NCBI GenBank assembly: GCA_003242115.1
Contig: QBMP01000013.1
Location: forward strand, 18,970 to 31,070
DNA from: Phormidesmis priestleyi
GTDB lineage: Bacteria; Cyanobacteriota; Cyanobacteriia; Phormidesmidales; Phormidesmidaceae
DNA length: 12,101 nucleotides
Direction: 5' to 3'
The notes under the pieces are model-generated. The model was not told the DNA's origin, searched no databases, and saw nothing but the letters and a program-made list of their open reading frames with translations. The position numbers and the translations under genes were made by a program. Below are positions 6,173-12,101 of this stretch, piece after piece (positions within the stretch are counted from its first letter, which is position 1; the number at the start of each line of letters is the position of its first letter).

Positions 6173-7360
6173 ATGGAGCCTGACATGGCCGTTTCGCCCA
6201 AGATCAATGCACCTTTCAAACTTTTGCTGTTCATTGATAAACGGCCTCATTCGAGTGAGCAGATTCGACAGATTCGCTATCACCTAAAGGAATTGATGAG
6301 CCGGGAGCTGATGAATAAAAATCAGATCAGCTTAGAAATCGTCGATGTCACCCATCAGCCGGACCTAGCCGAACACTTTAAGCTAGTGGCCACACCCGCG
6401 CTAGTTAAAGTATCAGCCGACCAGCATCAAACCTTAACCGGCAGCGACATTACCACTCAATTAGCGTACTGGTGGCCCCGTTGGCAGCGCGAAATTGAAG
6501 AATTTGACGCCGCTACGGCAGCAGGCAGACAGGCAGATGACGACAGCCGCAGCGTCACTGTCGATGCAGTGGCTCAATCGACAGAAATTTTGCGGCTCTG
6601 CGATGATATTTTCCGGCTAGAGCAGGAGAAGGAAAACCTGATATCGCAATTGACCTTTAAAGATCACATCATTGCGATGATGGCTCATGACTTGAGAAAC
6701 CCACTCACCGCTGCTTCAATCGCGCTAGAAACTCTAGAGCTAGCCTACGATCCAAGCAATCAGCGGGCCGAAAAGGTTACCCCAAAGCTGACGGCTAACC
6801 TGATCAAAATCACCAAGGCGCAAATTCGGCCAATCAACAGCATGATCACCGACATTTTGCAGGCAGCAAGAGGCTCTAGCGCCAGCCTAGAAGTGACGCC
6901 TGCTCAGCTAGATTTACAGATGCTGTGTTCGCAGGTAACGAATTCTTTTCAGGCTAAGCTAAACCATAAAAAGCAAAGCCTTGAGACAGATATTCCGCAA
7001 GATTTACCCTTTGTATATGCCGATGCAAATCAGGTGCAGCGGGTGCTGACGAATCTGATTGACAATGCGATTAAATACACCCCCGCTCACGGCAAAATTG
7101 GGATTACGGCGCTGCATCGCACCACCGAAAAAGTGCAGGTGAGCATTCGCGATACCGGCCCTGGCATTCCTAGAAATAACCAGAAGGTGATTTTTGAGGA
7201 GAGCTTTCGGCTTAAGCGCGATCAGGGTGAGGATGGCTACGGGCTTGGCTTGGCACTTTGTCAGCAGATTGTGCGGGCTCACTATGGGCAAATCTGGGTG
7301 GATTCTAAAAATGGGGAGGGGAGCTGCTTTCATTTCACGCTGCCCGTTTATAAGGGGTAA
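6173..7360 (+). CDS. sasA: Adaptive-response sensory histidine kinase SasA (circadian clock output)
   Basis: SasA binds the KaiC clock protein and passes phosphate to the response regulator RpaA, turning clock phase into transcription. The 395-residue protein shows this architecture: a KaiB-like thioredoxin-fold sensor at about residues 14-105 (KLLLFIDKRP, LEIVDVTHQP, TPALVKV), a dimerisation helix with H172 in the H-box MMAHDLRNPL, and an ATPase domain with N-box N294/N298 (NLIDNAIKY), D327-G331 (DTGPGIP) and a GYGLGL glycine box at 355-360. There are no membrane segments, so it is cytoplasmic, as known for SasA. Length and motifs look intact. It is convergent with the pspA-like gene with only 15 bp between them. 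A tnpB element ends about 65 bp upstream, so the original promoter may have been displaced. Confidence 0.96.
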   Translation: MEPDMAVSPKINAPFKLLLFIDKRPHSSEQIRQIRYHLKELMSRELMNKNQISLEIVDVTHQPDLAEHFKLVATPALVKVSADQHQTLTGSDITTQLAYWWPRWQREIEEFDAATAAGRQADDDSRSVTVDAVAQSTEILRLCDDIFRLEQEKENLISQLTFKDHIIAMMAHDLRNPLTAASIALETLELAYDPSNQRAEKVTPKLTANLIKITKAQIRPINSMITDILQAARGSSASLEVTPAQLDLQMLCSQVTNSFQAKLNHKKQSLETDIPQDLPFVYADANQVQRVLTNLIDNAIKYTPAHGKIGITALHRTTEKVQVSIRDTGPGIPRNNQKVIFEESFRLKRDQGEDGYGLGLALCQQIVRAHYGQIWVDSKNGEGSCFHFTLPVYKG

Positions 7361-7375
7361 AATTGGACGCTTGAT

Positions 7376-8050
7376 TTAGCGACCTTTGATCTGGGCTTTG
7401 ATTTGGGTCTTCATTTGAGCGAGCTGGCCATCTATCTGAAGCTGCTTCTCCATTTGTGAAAATTGCTGATCTAGCGGATCAACTGCAAAGGTGTCGGCGA
7501 TTTCGGCCTGCGCTTCTAAATCTAAAACGCGAGATTCCATGCGCTCAAAGGCGTTAGTGGCACCTACGTTACCAACCTTGGTGAGCATTTCGTTGAGCCG
7601 TGCGCTTGATTGGGCGGCGCGGGCACGAGCGATATACATGTCTCTTTGAGTGCGAGCGTCGGCGATTTTGCGCTCTAGCGTAAACAAGTTGGTTTTGAGC
7701 GTTTGGACGATGGCTGTTTGCTGAGTAATTTGGGCGCTGAGAGTCTGTGCAGTTTGGCGGTGGGTTTGGCTGCGGATGAGAGCTTCACGGGCACTAGCTT
7801 CCTCTCCTTTTTGCAAAGCCATTTGAGCCCGAGCGTGCCACTCTTCAGCGATGCTAAGGGCTTGCTGTGACTGCCGTTCGGTGCGCTTTTGCGTAGCTAT
7901 TGCCTGAGCAACGGCCTGCCTGAGTGAGACTAAATCTTGCTGCATCTCAATCATGGCCTGCTGCAAAGCCTTCTCAGGGTCTTCAGCGCCGTTGACTAAG
8001 CTATTGACATTAGCGCGTACTAAGCGAGAGATGCGATTGAGCAGTTCCAT
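7376..8050 (-). CDS. PspA/IM30 (Vipp1) family membrane-remodelling protein
   Basis: The 224-residue protein starts with MELLNRISRLVRANVNSLV, the membrane-binding amphipathic helix of the family, followed by EDPEKALQQAMIEMQ and a long, nearly uninterrupted coiled coil rich in Ala, Gln and Arg. The NAFERMESRV segment near residues 163-172 is typical. These ESCRT-III-like proteins assemble into rings and rods on membranes. PspA responds to membrane stress and Vipp1 is needed for thylakoid upkeep. Cyanobacteria often have both; this one lacks the extra C-terminal helix of Vipp1, ending at QIKAQIKGR, so I favour PspA. The start is the ATG at 8048-8050. It is convergent with sasA, only 15 bp apart, and transcribed in the same direction as the SPOR-like gene upstream. 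Confidence 0.9.
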   Translation of the reverse strand: MELLNRISRLVRANVNSLVNGAEDPEKALQQAMIEMQQDLVSLRQAVAQAIATQKRTERQSQQALSIAEEWHARAQMALQKGEEASAREALIRSQTHRQTAQTLSAQITQQTAIVQTLKTNLFTLERKIADARTQRDMYIARARAAQSSARLNEMLTKVGNVGATNAFERMESRVLDLEAQAEIADTFAVDPLDQQFSQMEKQLQIDGQLAQMKTQIKAQIKGR

Positions 8051-8152
8051 ACCATACCGGCTGTAAGCAGCTAAAAATCCTACCTGATAAGCAGCATAGC
8101 AAGGTTCTCAGGTTTCCAGCCCAATTTCAGGCCCGATTTCAGGTAGGTGCGT
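8051..8152. repeat. Short intergenic region with a 12-bp direct repeat
   Basis: Between the SPOR-like gene and the pspA-like gene lie two adjacent 12-bp units, CCCAATTTCAGG (8120-8131) and CCCGATTTCAGG (8132-8143), 11 of 12 identical. A related TTCTCAGG lies just before them at 8105-8112. The region should hold the pspA-like promoter, but I see no certain -10/-35 pair. Confidence 0.6.
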
Positions 8153-9337
8153 TTATTCATTCGTTGGCCCGTACACCTGCGCGGTAATGCCCTGAGCTTT
8201 AATATCTTCGATGAACTGCTGGGCCGAGGCAAGATCGTCAAAAGCAGCTAGCTGTACCCGACTACCCACCCTGAACTGTCGGACAAACGCTTCGGCAACC
8301 GATTGACGAATGCCTAAAAGGGCTTGATCGGTGGTAAAAGGCACCGTGACGTAATAGGTGGCATTGGCAGGAATAACGGCGGCTTGGATACCGCCTTGGG
8401 TAGTGCTATTGGGCTGATTGGCAATGGGTGGTAGGGCGGCTGAGGCAGATGGTGAAGCGGGTAGTGCCTGAGAGACACCCGATGAAACGTCCGATGAGAC
8501 GCCCGGCGAAGCACCTGATGAAGCACCTGATGAAAGGCCCGAGGGTGTGGCTTGTGGATTGAGCACTGGCTGGGGCATATGCAGTGAGCTAAGACTGTCA
8601 ATATTGATATCGACAAATTCTTCGGCAGATAGATCGGGCCCCGGCGGATTGAAGGTTTTTTGAGGGGCAGTCGATACAACCCCTGCTCTTCCTTTTAGCC
8701 CGTCGATCACACGCTGAGCCATCTGCGGATTCGACATCAGATAGCTAGCGCCTAACCCAGCAACTAGCCCGCCGAGACCTAAAATGGCTCCCGCTAACAG
8801 AGACACCGTTTTGCGTTTGGGCTTAAAAGCTGTGCTAACTGGCTCTGGCATTGGCGGGACTTCTGACAGGCTCTCGATGAGCTTTTCGGAAGAGTCGAGG
8901 TAGGAGGAGAGTAAGAGGGTGGGTGCGACAGGATTAGCACCTTGACTCGCATCGGCTAATGACGATTCGCCCAAGCTCCTTGAACTATCAGCGCTTGAAC
9001 TATCAGCTCGATGAAGATCCTCAAATACCTGAGCCGAAGTGACCAACAACGACCCTGGTCGCCCTAATGGATCAGAAGGCATGGCTGCAAGCAGCTTGCG
9101 ATTACGCGGCACCGGGGGCGGCATATCAGCAGTGACCTGAACCGCCGCCTCAATCGCATCTAGATCAAACGCTGGATCTTCTAAGTCTGCAAACAAATCA
9201 TCACTATCATTGGGCTGCGGACTTACAGCGCGATCGCGGCGATAGCGGTTCAGCTCAGCTTCTAAATCGACATTAAGACTGCCCAAAACAGCGCTCAAAG
9301 GAGGCGCTAAAGTACAAGAAGCGTGCCGATTAGTCAT
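8153..9337 (-). CDS. Single-pass membrane protein with a SPOR-like C-terminal domain
   Basis: I start this gene at the ATG at 9335-9337 (394 residues); an open frame reaches a TTG at 9379, but the ATG leads straight into the protein's conserved-looking N-terminus (LNVDLEAELNRYRR). An acidic cytoplasmic part of about 175 residues is followed by one transmembrane segment (about 177-200), then a periplasmic linker rich in Ser, Gly and Pro that contains a four-residue repeat (about 267-288), and a final domain at about 328-390 with YYVTVPF and AFDDLASAQQFIEDIKAQG. That end resembles a SPOR domain, which in other proteins binds denuded peptidoglycan at division sites. A cell-wall or division role is inference. 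Divergent from the DciA-like gene. Confidence 0.78.
   Translation of the reverse strand: MTNRHASCTLAPPLSAVLGSLNVDLEAELNRYRRDRAVSPQPNDSDDLFADLEDPAFDLDAIEAAVQVTADMPPPVPRNRKLLAAMPSDPLGRPGSLLVTSAQVFEDLHRADSSSADSSRSLGESSLADASQGANPVAPTLLLSSYLDSSEKLIESLSEVPPMPEPVSTAFKPKRKTVSLLAGAILGLGGLVAGLGASYLMSNPQMAQRVIDGLKGRAGVVSTAPQKTFNPPGPDLSAEEFVDINIDSLSSLHMPQPVLNPQATPSGLSSGASSGASPGVSSDVSSGVSQALPASPSASAALPPIANQPNSTTQGGIQAAVIPANATYYVTVPFTTDQALLGIRQSVAEAFVRQFRVGSRVQLAAFDDLASAQQFIEDIKAQGITAQVYGPTNE
8475..8534 (-). repeat. In-frame 12-bp tandem repeat (five units) in the SPOR-like gene
   Basis: Units start at 8475, 8487, 8499, 8511 and 8523; the last two are identical (GCACCTGATGAA). On the coding strand this gives a Ser/Gly-rich four-residue repeat (SSGA, SPGV, SSDV types) in the predicted periplasmic linker. 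Copy number could vary without frameshift and would change linker length. Confidence 0.85.
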
Positions 9338-9444
9338 TACAGTCGCCTGCTGCGCGGGTGAATCAAGTCTACAGACCAATCAAATTATATTAATCAGAAG
9401 CGAATATCAATGCTAAACATACTGAATTTATACGGGAGTTTTGA
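9338..9444. promoter_or_regulatory. Divergent promoter region of the SPOR-like and DciA-like genes, with RBS
   Basis: The 107 bp between these divergent genes contain an AT-rich core (9380-9400, including ATTATATTAATCAG) where either promoter could lie. GGGAG at 9434-9438, six bases before the ATG at 9445, is a good ribosome binding site for the plus-strand gene. Confidence 0.45.
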
Positions 9445-10023
9445 ATGGCCTTAGAGGGCTTGGAAGGCGTGATCAAGGGCTTAGAAAGTCAGGCAAGCTG
9501 GCAAGCCCAAAGGAATTTTCGCCAGATATTACAGCACTGGCCTAAAGCGGTTGGGTTTGCAGTCGCGCGTAAGACCAGACCCATCAGCATTCAGAGAGGC
9601 ACGCTCTATGTCGCAACCGCAACCGCTGCTTGGGCACAAACACTGGCTTATGAGCGTTTACACATTTTGAGCAAGCTTAACCGCCATCAAAATCAGCCGC
9701 TCAAGGGCATTCGATTTTCGAGCGCGCAGTGGGCGCAAGCGTTGCCTGACCCCAAACCAGCCAGTGCTATTGCCGCTCAGCACCCTAGCTACATCGGCGA
9801 AGCCCTGAACTTAGAGAATTTAGCAGGCTTAAAGCCGACCGCAAGCAGCCCCCAAACGCCCAACGAAGCCTTTCAGCGCTGGGCTAGCATCATGCAGCAA
9901 ATCCAGTCTACACAGGCTACCTGCCCCCAATGCCGCTGCCGCTGCCCCCAAGGAGAGCTTGATCGCTGGGCTATCTGCGCACTGTGCGCCACCAAACAAT
10001 GGCAGTCAGTGAGCCGTCGCTAA
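9445..10023 (+). CDS. DUF721 (DciA-like) protein with a C-terminal cysteine cluster
   Basis: Residues 1-100 form a DUF721 domain: a helix with FRQILQHWPKAVG, then RGTLYVATATAAWAQTLAYERLHILSKLN and GIRF. DUF721 includes DciA, which helps load the DnaB replicative helicase in bacteria lacking DnaC/DnaI loaders, and cyanobacteria belong to that group. After a variable linker (about 101-150), six cysteines (160, 163, 165, 167, 178, 181) in a CPQCRCRC...CALC arrangement suggest a small zinc ribbon, unusual in the DciA I know from other phyla. Role in replication initiation is inferred from the family; DNA or protein binding by the zinc motif is speculative. The protein is 192 residues and looks complete, with a good ribosome binding site. 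Confidence 0.85.
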   Translation: MALEGLEGVIKGLESQASWQAQRNFRQILQHWPKAVGFAVARKTRPISIQRGTLYVATATAAWAQTLAYERLHILSKLNRHQNQPLKGIRFSSAQWAQALPDPKPASAIAAQHPSYIGEALNLENLAGLKPTASSPQTPNEAFQRWASIMQQIQSTQATCPQCRCRCPQGELDRWAICALCATKQWQSVSRR

Positions 10024-10046
10024 TAGTTCATAAAGAAACGGCTCTA

Positions 10047-10256
10047 AGCAGATCTAAAATTTGATCTCAATTTTTTTGATCCCCAAAATCTACTCAAGTC
10101 TATATCAATGGTTGATTTCAAAAGAGCGATCTCAGAGAATTGATCCCCTAGAGATCCCCATTTTTCAAGATTTTCTATTCCTTGTTGCCAAACGTGTATC
10201 GCTTTTTGAACTAAATCTAAAGAAAATCTGAAGTTATCAGCAAACAGCAGGCTCCC
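10047..10256 (-). pseudogene. Possible gene remnant: 70-codon protein-like open stretch without a start codon
   Basis: The minus-strand frame between TGA (10259-10257) and TAG (10046-10044) reads 70 codons with plausible protein composition, including NFRFSLDLVQKAIHVWQQG, WGSLGDQFSEIALLKSTI and SRFWGSKKLRSNF. No ATG or GTG lies near its beginning (only CTG codons), so as it stands it could be the 3' piece of a broken gene. A chance frame in AT-rich DNA is a real alternative. I do not recognise a family. Confidence 0.25.
10050..10077 (+). terminator. Weak possible terminator after the DciA-like gene
   Basis: AGATC (10050-10054) can pair with GATCT (10063-10067) over an eight-base loop, followed by CAA and seven Ts at 10071-10077. 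The stem is short and AT-rich, so termination efficiency is doubtful. Confidence 0.3.
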
Positions 10257-10732
10257 TCACCGCTTGTTAAATCAACACACTTGGGCTTTTAATTCTCATA
10301 ATTGAGCTTTTTACAATCACGAAGGGCGACGGGGTGGCTATTGCACTCAGCTTAACGTGCCGGTTGACTCTCATCGGAAAGCTTGCTGTTTGGCCGTTTC
10401 TCCCTTTCAGTCGGCTCCTAAAAATGCAATGGTGATCGCTGAATGATCGGCAGCTAAGAAACAAGTTTCCTCAACTGTTTTCGCGGTTAGTTCAGGCATC
10501 AATTCTGCCGTTAGTCCTACCCTTAATTCGATGGGAACCTCTGCCTAATGAGTGATTTTTGCTAGAGTAAAGAATAGTGATCTCATAGTAATTCTACTGA
10601 GTGTTTCCAGCTAAACAATTACCTGATTAATCTTCAGCAAAAACCATAAAAAATTCCCCATCAAGAAATCAAACTTAGCGATTATTTTTACAGATTAATT
10701 GAAGCGATCAATTCGAGTTAATTTCGCTCGGT

Positions 10733-10765
10733 CAGCCACTTAAGGCAGCCACTTAAGGCAGCCAC
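10733..10765. repeat. 13-bp tandem repeat duplicating the end of menB
   Basis: CAGCCACTTAAGG occurs at 10733-10745 and 10746-10758, followed by a partial copy CAGCCAC at 10759-10765. On the menB strand each full unit contains TGGCTGCCTTAA or a close variant, that is the last codons (Trp-Leu-Pro) and stop. The protein is unaffected because the first stop is used. Confidence 0.85.
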
Positions 10766-11610
10766 GGATACTGTCTGAAATTCGGCTCCCGCTTTTCTAA
10801 AAAGGCGCGCTTCCCTTCCGCGCCTTCCTCACTCAGGTAGTAAAGCAGCGTCGCGTTTCCGGCCAGCTCCTGAAGTCCGGCTTGCCCGTCACAATCAGCA
10901 TTAAAAGCTGACTTTAAGCAGCGAATCGCAATCGGGCTTTTGCTCAAAATTTCTTGAGCCCACTGCACGCCTTCTGCCTCTAGCCGATCAATCGGCACGA
11001 CTGTATTGACTAGCCCCATGTCTAAGGCTTCTTGAGCGCTGTACTGACGGCAGAGAAACCAAATTTCACGGGCTTTTTTTTGGCCAATAATACGGGCCAT
11101 GTAGCTTGCGCCAAAGCCGCCATCAAAGCTACCGACCTTAGGCCCCGTTTGCCCAAAAATGGCATTGTCTGCGGCAATACTCAAATCACAGACGAGGTGC
11201 AGCACATGCCCGCCACCGATCGCATAACCTGCTACTAAAGCAATCACCACCTTCGGCATTGAGCGAATTAGCCGCTGCAAATCCAGTACGTTTAGCCGGG
11301 GTACGCCATCTTCACCGACATAGCCTGCCTCACCGCGCACACTCTGATCGCCGCCCGAACAAAACGCATATTTGCCATCGGTATGCGGCCCCATGCCGGT
11401 AAGCAGAATCACCCCAATAGAGGTGTCTTCGCGCGCATCGGAGAAAGCGTCGTACATTTCAAAAACCGTTTTAGGTCGAAAGGCATTGCGCTTATGAGGG
11501 CGATTGATGGTGATTTTGGCAATGCCATCAGCCTTGTGATAAAGGATGTCTTCGTAGGTGTTCGTGGCGTGCCAGGTGACGGGCGCAGATGGCAATGGCG
11601 ATGGGGGCAT
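10753..11610 (-). CDS. menB: 1,4-dihydroxy-2-naphthoyl-CoA synthase MenB
   Basis: MenB closes the second ring of the naphthoquinone head by converting o-succinylbenzoyl-CoA to dihydroxynaphthoyl-CoA; in cyanobacteria this leads to phylloquinone, the electron carrier of photosystem I. The 285-residue protein, the same length as E. coli MenB, is a crotonase-fold enzyme. It shows the oxyanion-hole region CSGGDQ (G86, G87), GGGHVL at 132-137, D163 in GSFDGGFG and Y258 near the C-terminus. QTG at 154-156 matches the bicarbonate-dependent type of MenB. The C-terminal NFRQYPWLP is typical. It is a soluble cytoplasmic enzyme. The start is the ATG at 11608-11610, with no strong ribosome binding site. 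The end carries a small tandem duplication of the stop region. It is divergent from hemJ. Confidence 0.96.
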   Translation of the reverse strand: MPPSPLPSAPVTWHATNTYEDILYHKADGIAKITINRPHKRNAFRPKTVFEMYDAFSDAREDTSIGVILLTGMGPHTDGKYAFCSGGDQSVRGEAGYVGEDGVPRLNVLDLQRLIRSMPKVVIALVAGYAIGGGHVLHLVCDLSIAADNAIFGQTGPKVGSFDGGFGASYMARIIGQKKAREIWFLCRQYSAQEALDMGLVNTVVPIDRLEAEGVQWAQEILSKSPIAIRCLKSAFNADCDGQAGLQELAGNATLLYYLSEEGAEGKRAFLEKREPNFRQYPWLP

Positions 11611-11721
11611 GGGGGCAAATCCAACTGAAATAACGTTAAGAACCTATGAGCTAGGCGATCAAAATATAAGCCGCTAGCGGAAGATAAGGAGGATAATATC
11701 GGCTTATGTAGACCTAACTTA
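11611..11721. promoter_or_regulatory. Divergent region between menB and hemJ
   Basis: These 111 bp should hold both promoters. Visible are a perfect palindrome CCGCTAGCGG at 11671-11680, AAGGAGG at 11686-11692 and TAATAT at 11694-11699 (a possible -10 for hemJ). A start-stop pair ATGTAG sits at 11706-11711, before the hemJ ATG at 11722. AAGGAGG is 29 bp from the hemJ start, too far to serve it directly. Confidence 0.4.
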
Positions 11722-12101
11722 ATGGCTTATTACTGGTTCAAGGCGTTTCACATTGTTGGCGTGGTGGTTTGGTTCGCGGGCCTGTTTTATTTGGTGCGGC
11801 TCTTTATCTACCATGTAGAGGCAGAAGCCGAGCCTGAACCTGCTCGAAGCATTTTGCAAAATCAGTACGCAGTTATGGAAACGCGGCTGCTGAAAATTAT
11901 TACCACGCCAGGAATGATCTTGACCCTGGCGATGGCCGCAGGCTTGTTGTGGCAGCGTCCGGAGGTGCTTCATGAAGGCTGGATGCACGCCAAGCTAGGA
12001 TTTGTAGCGCTGCTGGTGGGCTATCACCTGTACTGCGCTAAGCTTCGCAAACAGCTTGCCAAAGGGGAGTGCAAATGGGGGCCAAAGCAATTGCGGGCAC
12101 T
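11722..12101 (+). CDS. hemJ: Protoporphyrinogen IX oxidase HemJ (partial, 3' end beyond window)
   Basis: HemJ oxidises protoporphyrinogen IX to protoporphyrin IX, the last shared step before haem and chlorophyll. The visible 126 residues begin MAYYWFKAFHIVGVVVWFAG, the typical first helix with H10, followed by an acidic loop with EAEPEPARSIL. A second helix runs at about 57-77 (TPGMILTLAMAAG), and a third begins with WMHAKLGFVALLVGYH (K91, H102). The family is an integral membrane haem-binding protein; I expect roughly 60 further residues and one more helix. The start ATG at 11722 has no close ribosome binding site, and no alternative in-frame start is seen upstream. It is divergent from menB, so a shared control region of quinone and tetrapyrrole synthesis is possible but unproven. 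Confidence 0.93.
   Translation, partial: MAYYWFKAFHIVGVVVWFAGLFYLVRLFIYHVEAEAEPEPARSILQNQYAVMETRLLKIITTPGMILTLAMAAGLLWQRPEVLHEGWMHAKLGFVALLVGYHLYCAKLRKQLAKGECKWGPKQLRA

Larger units (their letters stand above)
10024..10752. other. AT-rich stretch of about 730 bp without a convincing gene
   Basis: Between the DciA-like gene and menB, base composition is visibly more AT-rich than in the neighbours. I see the weak terminator-like hairpin after the DciA-like gene, a 70-codon open stretch without a start on the minus strand (10047-10256), three GATCCCC motifs (10078-10084, 10142-10148, 10153-10159), and the 13-bp repeat at the menB end. No tRNA, CRISPR array or known small RNA is recognisable. 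A 65-codon minus-strand frame at 10267-10464 has a Cys/Ser/Arg-rich composition and no family resemblance, and I do not call it. This could be a decayed gene region. Confidence 0.6.

Noticed and set aside
7361..7375. A shared bidirectional terminator between sasA and the pspA-like gene
   Set aside because: Only 15 bp separate the stops, and I find no stable hairpin there or in the adjacent coding ends.
8314..8679. A 121-codon minus-strand frame with His/Pro/Leu-rich repeats
   Set aside because: It is an alternative frame of the SPOR-like gene; its repeats are the same 12-bp units read in the wrong frame.
10267..10464. A 65-codon minus-strand frame in the AT-rich gap
   Set aside because: The composition is Ser/Arg/Cys-rich with no family resemblance, there is no ribosome binding site that I can see, and it is short enough to occur by chance.
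10024..10752. A tRNA, tmRNA or known cyanobacterial small RNA in the long gap
   Set aside because: No cloverleaf, T-loop consensus or familiar conserved core was found on either strand by eye.

Overview
The window looks like a cyanobacterial chromosome. The clearest markers are sasA (a KaiB-like sensor domain fused to a histidine kinase, characteristic of the cyanobacterial circadian output), menB of the phylloquinone pathway, hemJ, a PspA/Vipp1-family protein, and at least six copies of the cyanobacterial HIP1 octamer GCGATCGC (starts 2217, 2678, 2854, 3136, 4101, 9230). Several unknown genes resemble families I associate only with cyanobacteria. I cannot name the genus.

Layout. Positions 1-1413 (minus strand) hold a two-gene unit: a membrane-anchored protein of unknown function, then a response regulator whose start overlaps the upstream stop by 11 bp and which runs off the left edge. 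At 1546-3192 (plus) is a CocE/NonD-type serine hydrolase, convergent with a small conserved unknown gene (3222-3641, minus). An exported unknown protein follows (3803-4489, minus). From about 4775 to 6109 lies an IS200/IS605-type element that carries only tnpB, with a hairpin at each end and a likely omega RNA at its right end. It sits between the exported-protein gene and sasA, ending about 65 bp before the sasA start. sasA (6173-7360, plus) is convergent with a pspA-like gene (7376-8050, minus). Next come a SPOR-like membrane protein (8153-9337, minus) and, divergent from it, a DUF721/DciA-like protein with a C-terminal cysteine cluster (9445-10023, plus). An AT-rich stretch of about 730 bp without a convincing gene follows. 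menB (10753-11610, minus) and the start of hemJ (11722 to the right edge, plus) are divergent.

The genes are mostly a housekeeping mix: clock output, quinone and tetrapyrrole synthesis, membrane stress, replication. The accessory part is the tnpB element. The tnpB frame keeps its catalytic residues, but its usual C-terminal tail appears to be displaced by a one-base frameshift, and its omega RNA region can form competing hairpins. A second theme is short tandem repeats with a period of 12 bp inside genes and 12-13 bp between genes, found at seven places, including one that duplicates the stop codon of menB. I found no CRISPR array, rRNA or tRNA. The sequence does not show a multi-gene novel defence or biosynthetic system. 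The most rewarding leads are the tnpB element beside sasA, the coupled membrane-protein/response-regulator pair, and the possible gene remnant at 10047-10256.
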